The notes under the pieces were generated by a model that ran no database searches, was not told the DNA's origin, and saw nothing but the letters and a program-made list of their open reading frames with translations. The position numbers were made by a program, and so were the translations under genes. A stretch of DNA of 5,228 nt from the NCBI GenBank assembly GCA_937957845.1, contig CALGOD010000757.1:1-5228 (forward strand). Direction: 5' to 3'. Shown in pieces: positions 1 to 5,201 of the stretch. The DNA is from an uncultured Nocardiopsis sp. (lineage in GTDB: Bacteria; Actinomycetota; Actinomycetes; Streptosporangiales; Streptosporangiaceae). Position 1 is the first letter of the stretch. Each line of letters begins with the position of its first letter.

Positions 1-177
1 GTTCTGGGATACCGAGACAGCGGTGGGACGGCGGAGCGCGAGCGGACACAGGACCACTCTCGCGGCACTCCCCTCCAAGCCAGGTTCGGCCCGTGCGCCG
101 CAAGCACTTGCGGCAACGTGCCGCCGGTTCGGGAACAGGCACATTTCCACCCCACCCTCCTGCCGCCCGAGAGCAAG
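1..177. other. Left flank without a convincing gene
   Basis: I see no supportable coding region here. One plus-strand frame is open from the left edge to a TAG inside the iron box (184-186), but its translation is low-complexity and rich in Arg, Pro and Gly. On the minus strand an ATG at 144-142, behind a G-rich stretch, opens a frame that runs off the left edge. About a quarter of its third positions are A or T, more than in the clear genes here, and the peptide resembles nothing I know. The stretch is best read as the upstream region of the siderophore-interacting gene, perhaps shared with a divergent gene outside the window. Its one clear structure is the inverted repeat at 97-114. Confidence 0.55.
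97..114. repeat. Perfect 18-nt inverted repeat
   Basis: GCCGCAAG and CTTGCGGC form a perfect 8-bp inverted repeat around a 2-nt centre (CA). A further 3 bp (CGT at 92-94 with ACG at 116-118) could pair across a small internal loop. It lies 63 bp before the iron box and 122 bp before the SIP start. It could be a second operator or the hairpin of a terminator for a gene to the left. No T-tract follows on either strand, and I do not recognise the motif as a known regulator's site. Confidence 0.5.
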
Positions 178-196
178 GTTGGTTAGGCTAACCTCA
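178..196 (+). promoter_or_regulatory. DmdR/IdeR-type iron box upstream of the SIP gene
   Basis: GTTGGTTAGGCTAACCTCA matches 16 of 19 positions of the actinobacterial iron-box consensus TTAGGTTAGGCTAACCTAA. Its core, positions 181-193, is a perfect inverted repeat (GGTTAG-G-CTAACC). Fe(II)-loaded DtxR-family repressors (DmdR1 in Streptomyces, IdeR in mycobacteria) bind such sites and shut off iron-uptake genes when iron is plentiful. TAGGCT at 184-189 inside the box fits a -10 element, so the repressor would cover the promoter. I see no clear -35. The site is 40 bp before the TTG start. Confidence 0.9.
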
Positions 197-221
197 GACA
201 TCTCCCCCACTCACGACCAAC

Positions 222-230
222 GGAGGAAGG
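222..230 (+). promoter_or_regulatory. Ribosome binding site that decides the TTG start
   Basis: GGAGGAAGG is a near-ideal Shine-Dalgarno sequence, 6 nt before the TTG at 237. The next in-frame start, ATG at 267, has only GC-rich sequence without a purine run in front of it. This makes TTG 237 the preferred start. Confidence 0.8.
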
Positions 231-236
231 GCTCCC

Positions 237-1034
237 TTGCGCGTCGAACAGCCCGGCCACCGCGCCATGATCCGTACCCGGGTGCTGCGGACCGAGCGCC
301 TGACCAAGCACTTCGTCCTGGTGACCCTGGGCGGAGCCGAACTGACCGACTTCGAGTTCCTCGGCCGCGACCAGTTCGTGCGCCTCTTCCTGCCCCGCAG
401 AGGCCAGGACCGGCTGTACATGCCCGAGGCCGCGGACAGGCGGTGGGTGGAGCAGTTGTACGCGATGCCGCCGAGCCGTCAACCGCACGTTCGCAACTAC
501 TCGGTCCGCCGTTTCGACGCCGAGGCGTTGGAGATGGACCTGGAGTTCGTGGACCACGGCGACGCCGGTCCGGCCTCGGCCTGGGCGAACGCCGCCTGTC
601 CGGGCGACGAGGTGGGGCTGCTCGCCGACGGCGTGTACTACCAGCCCCCCGAGGGCGTGGACTGGCATCTGCTGGTGGGCGACGAGAGCGCCGTGCCCGC
701 GCTGCTGTCCATCCTGGAACAGGCCCCCGAGGACCTGCGTGGACACGCCTACCTGGAGGTGCCCTCGGTCGATGACATCCGCTCGGTCATCGCCCCGCCC
801 GGTGTCCGGGTGCACTGGCTGCCCCGCACCGACCCCCATGCCGTCCCCGGACGTCTGGCCCTGGAGACCGTGCGCGCGGCGCCCTTCCCACAGGAACGCC
901 CCTACTGCTTCGTCGCGGGGGAGAACGCCCTTCCCACCGGGCTGCGTCGTGTCCTCGTACGCGAGCACGACGTGTCCAAGGCCGACATCACCTTCGTCGG
1001 CTACTGGCGCCACGGCAAGGCCGCCATGGACTGA
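237..1034 (+). CDS. Siderophore-interacting protein (NAD(P)H-dependent FAD ferric-siderophore reductase)
   Basis: This 265-residue cytoplasmic flavoprotein of the SIP family (ViuB-like; FAD_binding_9 plus SIP domains) should reduce the Fe(III) of an imported siderophore using NAD(P)H and release Fe(II). The N-terminal beta-barrel domain (about 10-125) carries the FAD motif RNYSVRRF at 86-93 and the HGDAGPASAWA segment at 107-117. The C-terminal domain (about 140-265) has GDESAVPA at 148-155, matching the family's GDETALPA, then VAGEN at 226-230 and the hallmark GYWRHG at 255-260. Length is normal for the family. Only two cysteines (121 and 224) are present, so there is no [2Fe-2S] motif and it is not an FSR-type reductase. 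There is no signal peptide. TTG 237 is chosen from its ribosome binding site; ATG 267 would remove only ten residues. It stands alone behind its own iron box and converges on the transporter operon, whose imported substrate it probably reduces. Family assignment is firm; the particular siderophore is unknown. Confidence 0.93.
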   Translation: MRVEQPGHRAMIRTRVLRTERLTKHFVLVTLGGAELTDFEFLGRDQFVRLFLPRRGQDRLYMPEAADRRWVEQLYAMPPSRQPHVRNYSVRRFDAEALEMDLEFVDHGDAGPASAWANAACPGDEVGLLADGVYYQPPEGVDWHLLVGDESAVPALLSILEQAPEDLRGHAYLEVPSVDDIRSVIAPPGVRVHWLPRTDPHAVPGRLALETVRAAPFPQERPYCFVAGENALPTGLRRVLVREHDVSKADITFVGYWRHGKAAMD

Positions 1035-1075
1035 GCACGTCCGCCCCCAGACGAGCTCCGGCGGGGCCGTCGGTG

Positions 1076-1115
1076 GGGCGTGGCCGTCCCGGATCCCTCC
1101 GGGACGGCCACGTCC
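1076..1115. terminator. Bidirectional hairpin terminator between convergent genes
   Basis: A stem of 18 pairs (1076-1093 with 1098-1115, one G-T wobble) encloses the tetraloop TCCC. The inner 15 pairs are perfect. It begins 41 nt after the SIP stop codon and ends 2 bp from the stop codon of the leftward ABC gene. Being symmetrical, it can act on both strands. Neither side has a run of T, as is common for actinobacterial terminators. Function is inferred from stem strength and its place between convergent stop codons. Confidence 0.88.
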
Positions 1116-1117
1116 GG

Positions 1118-2941
1118 TCAACCGGCCACGAGCTCTCCGTCCTCGTCCGGACTGCCCTGCCAGTTGCGCCACAGGTCGGCGTAGCGTCCCCCGGCGTCGA
1201 CCAGGTCGGCGTGCGCACCCTGCTCGACGATCCGGCCCCCTTCCATGACCACCACCCGGTCGGCGGTCTGGGCCTGGGTGAGCCGATGCGCCACCACCAG
1301 GGTCGTGCGCCCGGCGGTGGCCGCGGCGGCGGCCTTCTCCAGCCTCCGGGCACCCGAGCTGCCCGCCTCGGCGGTGGCCTCGTCCAGGACGGCCACGTCG
1401 GGGTCGGCCAGCACCAGGCGGGCCAGGGCCAGGTGTTGGGCCTGTTCGGCCGTCAGGGCGTGCCCTCCCTCGCCGACCACCGTGTCCAGCCCCTCGGGCA
1501 GGGCTCGCACCCATTCCAGTGAGTCGACGGCCTCCAGGGCCGCTTCGACCTCTTCCTCCGTGGCTCCGGCCCGTGCCAGGCGCAGGTCCTCCACCAGCGT
1601 TCCGGCGAAGACGTGGGTCTCCTGGCTGATGAGGAAGACGTGTTCGCGCACCCGCCGCTCCCCCAGTTCGTCGAGGGGGACCCCGCCCAGGCGAACGGTC
1701 CCCGAGGTCGGCGTGCGCAGCCCGCTGATCAGGGAGGCCAGTGTGGTCTTGCCCGCTCCGCTGGCACCGACCAGGGCCACGCGCTCGCCCGGGGCGATGC
1801 TCAGCGAGACCCCGTCCAGGGCCGGCGGGGTGCCCGCGCCGTAGGAGTGGCTGACCGACTCCACCCGCACCGAGGGTCCCGCGGGGCCCTCCACGGCTCC
1901 CGGTTCCCGTTCCGTCGGCAGGTCGATCACCCCCGCCAGACGGGCCAGGCTGGCTCCCGCCGACTGGACCTCGTTGAAGTTCACGACCAGGAACATCATC
2001 GGTCCGAAGAGACGGTGGAAGTACAAGGCCGCGGCGGTGACCATGCCGACGGTCGCCAGGTCACCGCGTACCAACCAGAAACCGACCACCAGCACGGCGG
2101 TCAGTCCCACGCACTCGGCGCCGTTCAGGCGCGCGCCGAACCGGGTGAACAGGCGGAACACCGTGATCGTGATGTCCATGGCGGCGCGGGAGCGTTCCGA
2201 GACGCGCTTTTCGTGTTCCTCCTCCAGCCGGTAGGCGCGCACGGTGTCGCGTCCGCGCAGGGCGCCCATCATCGCGTGCGAGCGCTCGCCCATGGCCACC
2301 CGCTCGCGTGCGTAGTAGGGGCCCGAGCGAGGCAGGTACCAGCGCACCGCCAGCACGTACACCGGCAGGGCGAGCATCCCGGCCAGGCCCAGACGCCAGT
2401 CCAGGGCGGTCATGCCCGCGGCCGTGAGCAGCACGGTGGCCATGGCGACGACCACGTCGGGGCCGTTGCGGGCGATACTCGTGGTGACCACCGCGACGTC
2501 GTCTCCCACGCGGGAGAGCAGGTCGCCGATGCGGACCCGTTCCAGGCGTTCGGCGGGCATGCGCAGCACACGGTCCATGACGCGTTCCCGCAGGCGGGCC
2601 AGGATGGTCTCGCCGACCCTGCTGACCGACCAGCCGCCCAGGCCCACCAGCAGGCCGCCGATCACGCCCGAAGCGGCGATGAGCAGGGCGGAGGACAGGA
2701 CCGCGTCCAGGCCCTCGCCCTGTGAGATGTCGTCGACCATCCGGCCCAACACCCACGGGGCGACCAGTCCGGCGGCGCTGCCCGCGAGCACGATGGCAAG
2801 GGCCAGCGGGGTGTTCCATCCGGTGCGGCGCACCCCTTCGCCGAGCACGGCCCAGGTGCGGCGCGCCGAGGCGGTGGGGAGCAGTTCGCCGTGCGCCCGC
2901 GCGGGCGCCTCGGCCTCCTCTGTTCGGTGTGGGGAAGTCAC
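1118..2941 (-). CDS. ABC transporter half with fused membrane and ATPase domains; ATPase-competent subunit (IrtB/YbtQ-like)
   Basis: This 607-residue exporter-fold (type IV) half-transporter has an N-terminal membrane domain with six likely helices (about 44-66, 80-102, 160-180, 183-203, 276-293, 296-320) and a C-terminal ATPase domain (about 355-595). A-loop Tyr367, Walker A GASGAGKTT (392-400, Lys398), Q-loop Gln440, Walker B VAVLDE (516-521, catalytic Glu521) and H-loop His552 are all intact. The signature is LTAEQ (496-500) instead of LSGGQ, and the D-loop reads AEAG instead of SALD, so its Asp is missing. The GTG start overlaps the TGA of the upstream transporter gene (GTGA, 2938-2941) behind a strong ribosome binding site, so translation is coupled and the two proteins should form a heterodimer. 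With SIP and iron boxes around it, ferric-siderophore import as in IrtAB or YbtPQ is my preferred role. These folds also export siderophores, drugs and peptides, so direction is inferred from context. It could be the IrtB-like partner, but orthology is not shown. Confidence 0.9.
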   Translation of the reverse strand: MTSPHRTEEAEAPARAHGELLPTASARRTWAVLGEGVRRTGWNTPLALAIVLAGSAAGLVAPWVLGRMVDDISQGEGLDAVLSSALLIAASGVIGGLLVGLGGWSVSRVGETILARLRERVMDRVLRMPAERLERVRIGDLLSRVGDDVAVVTTSIARNGPDVVVAMATVLLTAAGMTALDWRLGLAGMLALPVYVLAVRWYLPRSGPYYARERVAMGERSHAMMGALRGRDTVRAYRLEEEHEKRVSERSRAAMDITITVFRLFTRFGARLNGAECVGLTAVLVVGFWLVRGDLATVGMVTAAALYFHRLFGPMMFLVVNFNEVQSAGASLARLAGVIDLPTEREPGAVEGPAGPSVRVESVSHSYGAGTPPALDGVSLSIAPGERVALVGASGAGKTTLASLISGLRTPTSGTVRLGGVPLDELGERRVREHVFLISQETHVFAGTLVEDLRLARAGATEEEVEAALEAVDSLEWVRALPEGLDTVVGEGGHALTAEQAQHLALARLVLADPDVAVLDEATAEAGSSGARRLEKAAAAATAGRTTLVVAHRLTQAQTADRVVVMEGGRIVEQGAHADLVDAGGRYADLWRNWQGSPDEDGELVAG

Positions 2942-4692
2942 CGCAGAACCACCTCCCGGTAGTGCCGGTCCTGTTCGGTCAGCGTCGTGTGCGTGCCCGT
3001 GCGGTGGACCCGTCCCTCGACGATGACCACCACCCGGTCGGCCCGGGCCAGCAGCGCCGGGCTGCCGGCGATGACCAGGGTGGCCCGCGCCGGGTCGCGG
3101 CCGGTACGGGCCGCGCGCACACCTTGGGCGATGGCCTCCTCGGTCACCGCGTCCACGGCCGTCGTGGGGTCGTGCAGCACCAGCACGGGCGGGTCGGCCA
3201 GCAGGGCGCGGGCCAGAGCCAGGCGTTGGCGCTGGCCTCCCGAGAGGTTGGCGGCGCGGTCGGCGACGGGCCGGTCCAGCCCGTCGTGGTGACCGCTCAC
3301 CAGGTCCTGTGCGGCGGCGGACCGGAGCGCCTCCATGAGCCGCTCATCGTCCGCCTCCGCGCCGGTGACCAGGTTGGAGCGCAAAGTCCCCTCGAACAAC
3401 GCCGAACCGTGGTCCTCCACCAGGACGGTGCCGCGCAGGGCCTCCAGGCCGAGCTCGTGCATGGGCACTCCGCCCAGGGTGAGGGTGCCGCTCATCCGTC
3501 CGGGTTCGGCGCGGCCGGAGAGCAGCTCCAGCAGGGCCTCGGCGTCGCGCGGGTCGGTGGTCAGGACTCCCACGAGCTCTCCGGGCCTGAGTTCGAGGTC
3601 CACCTCGCGCAGGGTGCGGTAACCCACCTTGGACAAGGCGACGACCGGTTCGCCCTCGCAGGGGCGGTCGCCCGGGGTGAGGGCGTCGGGTGCGTTGAGC
3701 AGTCGCACCAGCCGCTGGGCCGAGGCCTTCGCGGTGGCGAACATCTGACCGACCATGCCCAGGCCCTGGACCGGTTCGGCGAGGAACTGGGCCAGTCCGA
3801 TGACGATGACGAGTTCGCCCACGGTGAGGCGGCCGTTGAGCGCCATCCATCCGGCCACACCGGCCACGCCGGCGAGGAAGACGGCGCTGGCCGCGGTGAC
3901 CAGACCCCGGTAGAGGCCGTTGCTGGCGGCCGCGCCGACCGACGCGTCCAGGGCGTCGGCGCTGGCCAGGCGGTAACGGTCGGCGGCGGCGGCCCGCGCT
4001 CCGATGCCCATCAGGACGCGCAGGCCGCCCACCAGGTCGCTCGCCAGGGCCGTGGCCCTGGCCGCCGTGGCCTGTTTGGCCTCGCTGCGTCGGGTGATGC
4101 GGGCCGCGGGGAAGCGCAGCAGGAACATGAGCAGGGGGACGCCGACGAGCACGCCGACGCCGAGGGGCACGTCGACGGCCAGGAGGGCGACGGTGGTGAC
4201 GACGATGGCGGTCACCACCGCGATCGCCACGGACCATGCGCGTACGTACTGCGCCGCCTGTTCGGCGTCGGAGGTGGCCACCGACAGCACCTCGCCCACA
4301 CGCAGACCGCTGCGCTCCCCTCGTGGGTCCAGGGCGCGTCGGGCGGCCTCCACCCGCAGAAGGTGGGCCTCGTTCTCCATGGCCCGCAGGGTGAAGCGGG
4401 CACCGGTGCGGTAGGCCAGGGCCAGGACGGTGAAGAGCAGCCCCATGCCCACGACGCACACGGTCAGGGCCCGGGCGTCCCCGGGGACGACGGCCCAGTC
4501 GATGGTCAGGCCGATGGCCACCGGAACGAGGGCCTCGGCGACCTGGTGCAGGGAGAGCAGCGCGACACCGGCGGCCACGTGCGCGCGGTTGCGGCGCAAG
4601 GTGCGCCCTCGCAGTTCGCGCACGGTGGTGGGGGTGTCGGAGAGCGGTCGGGGCCGCTCGGTGGGGGGAGCGCTCACGGCGAGGGTGCTCAC
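2938..4692 (-). CDS. ABC transporter half with fused membrane and degenerate ATPase domain (IrtA/YbtP-like, no SIP domain)
   Basis: Read from GTG 4692 this protein has 584 residues. It has a six-helix exporter-fold membrane domain (helices near 39-68, 76-94, 151-173, 175-194, 266-284, 291-308) and a C-terminal ATPase domain (about 350-580). The ATPase aligns without gaps to its partner through the Walker A region, but reads TTDPRDAEA where GASGAGKTT is expected; Ala384 replaces the lysine. The Q-loop Gln is His428, the Walker B Asp is His507, the catalytic Glu is Asp508 and the H-loop His is Gly543. LSGGQ (483-487) and the D-loop Asp (514) are perfect. Alone it should not hydrolyse ATP; it supplies the signature face for its partner's active site. 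The frame is open upstream to a GTG at 4788, giving 616 residues. I prefer 4692 because GAGAGGA lies 8 nt before it, whereas the longer start is only 3 bp from the iron box and adds a low-complexity Arg/Pro-rich tail. It is first in the operon. Confidence 0.88.
   Translation of the reverse strand: MSTLAVSAPPTERPRPLSDTPTTVRELRGRTLRRNRAHVAAGVALLSLHQVAEALVPVAIGLTIDWAVVPGDARALTVCVVGMGLLFTVLALAYRTGARFTLRAMENEAHLLRVEAARRALDPRGERSGLRVGEVLSVATSDAEQAAQYVRAWSVAIAVVTAIVVTTVALLAVDVPLGVGVLVGVPLLMFLLRFPAARITRRSEAKQATAARATALASDLVGGLRVLMGIGARAAAADRYRLASADALDASVGAAASNGLYRGLVTAASAVFLAGVAGVAGWMALNGRLTVGELVIVIGLAQFLAEPVQGLGMVGQMFATAKASAQRLVRLLNAPDALTPGDRPCEGEPVVALSKVGYRTLREVDLELRPGELVGVLTTDPRDAEALLELLSGRAEPGRMSGTLTLGGVPMHELGLEALRGTVLVEDHGSALFEGTLRSNLVTGAEADDERLMEALRSAAAQDLVSGHHDGLDRPVADRAANLSGGQRQRLALARALLADPPVLVLHDPTTAVDAVTEEAIAQGVRAARTGRDPARATLVIAGSPALLARADRVVVIVEGRVHRTGTHTTLTEQDRHYREVVLR
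2949..2957 (-). promoter_or_regulatory. Ribosome binding site of the second ABC gene, inside the first
   Basis: On the minus strand GGGAGGTGG lies 7 nt before the GTG at 2941-2939, within the last codons of the upstream gene. It fixes the GTG start and, with the 4-bp stop/start overlap, indicates near-equal production of the two subunits. Confidence 0.8.
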
Positions 4693-4745
4693 TCGGCGCG
4701 TCCTCTCGCTGGGGGGCGCCCGGCCCCGTGTGGACGTGTACTCAC
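4689..4745 (-). CDS. Possible 18-residue leader peptide coupled to the ABC operon
   Basis: An 18-codon ORF with a GTG start lies in the transporter mRNA leader and would read MSTRPHGAGRPPARGRAE. On the minus strand GAGGAG (4756-4751) lies 5 nt before the GTG, a better ribosome binding site than that of many full genes. Its TGA overlaps the GTG of the downstream transporter gene by 4 bp (GTGA, 4689-4692), the same arrangement as between the two transporter genes. The peptide is rich in Arg (4) and Pro (3), has no membrane segment, and matches nothing I recognise. It may couple translation to the first ABC subunit or sense translation state; whether it is translated is unproven. Chance is a real alternative in GC-rich DNA, where short ORFs with GTG starts are common. 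Confidence 0.4.
   Translation of the reverse strand: MSTRPHGAGRPPARGRAE
4701..4707 (-). promoter_or_regulatory. Ribosome binding site supporting the GTG start at 4692
   Basis: On the minus strand GAGAGGA lies 8 nt before GTG 4692-4690. It is the best-placed purine run for this reading frame and also falls inside the leader ORF at 4745-4689, so ribosomes finishing the leader would pass over it. Confidence 0.65.
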
Positions 4746-4764
4746 CCGGTCTCCTCTCCCTGTC

Positions 4765-4788
4765 GTGCCCTGAGCCAGGCCAGGGCAC
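4765..4788 (-). other. Hairpin in the 5' leader of the ABC operon
   Basis: GTGCCCTG at 4765-4772 and CAGGGCAC at 4781-4788 form a perfect 8-bp stem with an 8-nt loop. It lies 3 bp downstream of the iron box in the direction of transcription and just before the leader ORF's ribosome binding site. If transcription starts at or just inside the box, this would be the 5' end of the mRNA. It may stabilise the transcript, act in attenuation, or as DNA be another operator. No function is shown. Confidence 0.5.
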
Positions 4789-4791
4789 CGG

Positions 4792-4810
4792 TTAGGTTAG
4801 CCTTTCCTGC
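4792..4810 (-). promoter_or_regulatory. DmdR/IdeR-type iron box upstream of the ABC transporter operon
   Basis: Read on the minus strand this is GCAGGAAAGGCTAACCTAA, matching 15 of 19 positions of the iron-box consensus. All four mismatches fall in the upstream half; the half facing the operon is perfect (CTAACCTAA). TAACCT inside it (4799-4794) could be the -10 element. It lies 99 bp before the GTG at 4692, leaving room for the leader ORF and hairpin. Repression by an Fe(II)-bound DtxR-family protein is inferred from the site. Confidence 0.85.
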
Positions 4811-4977
4811 TCCGATGGGCACACCCTGGTCGGGGAAAGGCCGGTCCGAAAGCCGGCGAGCGCCCCGTTCCGGTCACCGAGCATCGGACTCCGTTCGGGG
4901 CTCCAGATCCGGGGGCCGGCCGCAGGGTGCGGGTGCGCGCAGTGGTGCGGCGCGGTGTCTCCCACCGACCAGGACGG

Positions 4978-4999
4978 GTTCTCCGGCTGTCGGGAGAAC
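4978..4999. repeat. Perfect 7-bp inverted repeat with 8-nt centre
   Basis: GTTCTCC (4978-4984) and GGAGAAC (4993-4999) pair perfectly. No T-tract follows on either strand, so it is a weak terminator candidate. It could be an operator half-site pair or part of a folded leader RNA. Confidence 0.45.
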
Positions 5000-5124
5000 G
5001 CACGGGAAGATGTGACTTCTGACACGGAAGATGCGGACATGGGCCCAAAAAGCCCCGCAACGCCCACCCCTTGACCTTTCGGCATTCCCCTGGACGCCTC
5101 TCCCCTGGCCAGAGCCGGGCTTGC

Positions 5125-5146
5125 GTGGAGGGGACGACTCCTCCAC
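5125..5146 (+). other. Hairpin just upstream of the right-hand iron box
   Basis: A 9-bp stem (5125-5133 with 5138-5146, one G-T wobble) closes the tetraloop ACGA, with seven uninterrupted pairs GTGGAGG/CCTCCAC at its base. It ends 12 bp before the iron box at 5159. It would fit a terminator insulating the right-hand gene from upstream transcription, or a DNA site beside the promoter. It has no T-tract. Confidence 0.5.
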
Positions 5147-5158
5147 CATGTCCCTTGC

Positions 5159-5177
5159 TTAGGCAAGGCTAAGCTCA
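5159..5177 (+). promoter_or_regulatory. DmdR/IdeR-type iron box upstream of the truncated right-hand gene
   Basis: TTAGGCAAGGCTAAGCTCA matches 15 of 19 consensus positions and shares the core AGGCTAA, at the same offset, with the other two boxes of the window. TAAGCT at 5170-5175 could be a -10 element. It sits 24 bp before the proposed ATG at 5202, so the right-hand gene should also be iron-repressed. Confidence 0.75.
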
Positions 5178-5201
5178 GTTCTCCCGATCGAATGAGGCTC
5201 C

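Larger units (their letters stand above)
4811..5158. other. Long intergenic region with several hairpins, no convincing gene
   Basis: This 348-bp stretch separates two iron-box promoters facing away from each other. Open frames exist on both strands, but their translations are low-complexity mixtures of Arg, Pro, Gly and Ser without any recognisable motif, and none has a clear ribosome binding site. The visible structure is a set of inverted repeats: GCCGG/CCGGC (4840-4844 with 4853-4857), GCCCCG/CGGGGC (4862-4867 with 4896-4901) around CCGA/TCGG (4877-4880 with 4884-4887), and the stronger hairpins at 4978-4999 and 5125-5146. A plus-strand leader RNA for the right-hand gene or a small RNA is possible but not shown. 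Confidence 0.6.

Noticed and set aside
1..144. Minus-strand frame starting at ATG 144 and running off the left edge
   Set aside because: It has a G-rich stretch upstream and could be the start of a divergent gene, but about a quarter of its third positions are A or T and its peptide (MCLFPNRRH...) matches no family I know. Sequence to the left is needed.
183..1514. Long 443-codon open frame on the minus strand across the SIP gene and the end of the ABC gene
   Set aside because: It overlaps two confidently identified genes and the terminator, and its translation is low-complexity Arg/Gly/Pro. Such antisense frames are usual in high-GC DNA.
2722..4773. 683-codon plus-strand open frame opposite the first ABC gene
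   Set aside because: It is the antisense shadow of a gene with clear ABC motifs. The protein is a biased Gly/Gln/His/Asp-rich mixture with no domain.
4693..4788. N-terminal extension of the first ABC protein to GTG 4788
   Set aside because: The start would be 3 bp from the iron box, leaving almost no leader for a ribosome binding site. The added 32 residues are low-complexity, and GTG 4692 has a well-placed GAGAGGA.
5011..5025. Imperfect GTG.C....G.CAC palindrome
   Set aside because: Too few matched positions to stand out from background, and no resemblance to a known operator.
5041..5055. GGGC/GCCC hairpin around an A-tract
   Set aside because: Only 4 bp of stem with a 7-nt loop; expected by chance at this GC content.
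4792..5166. 124-codon minus-strand ORF filling the intergenic region
   Set aside because: Its start lies inside the right-hand iron box, it ends inside the other iron box, and it has no ribosome binding site or recognisable motif.
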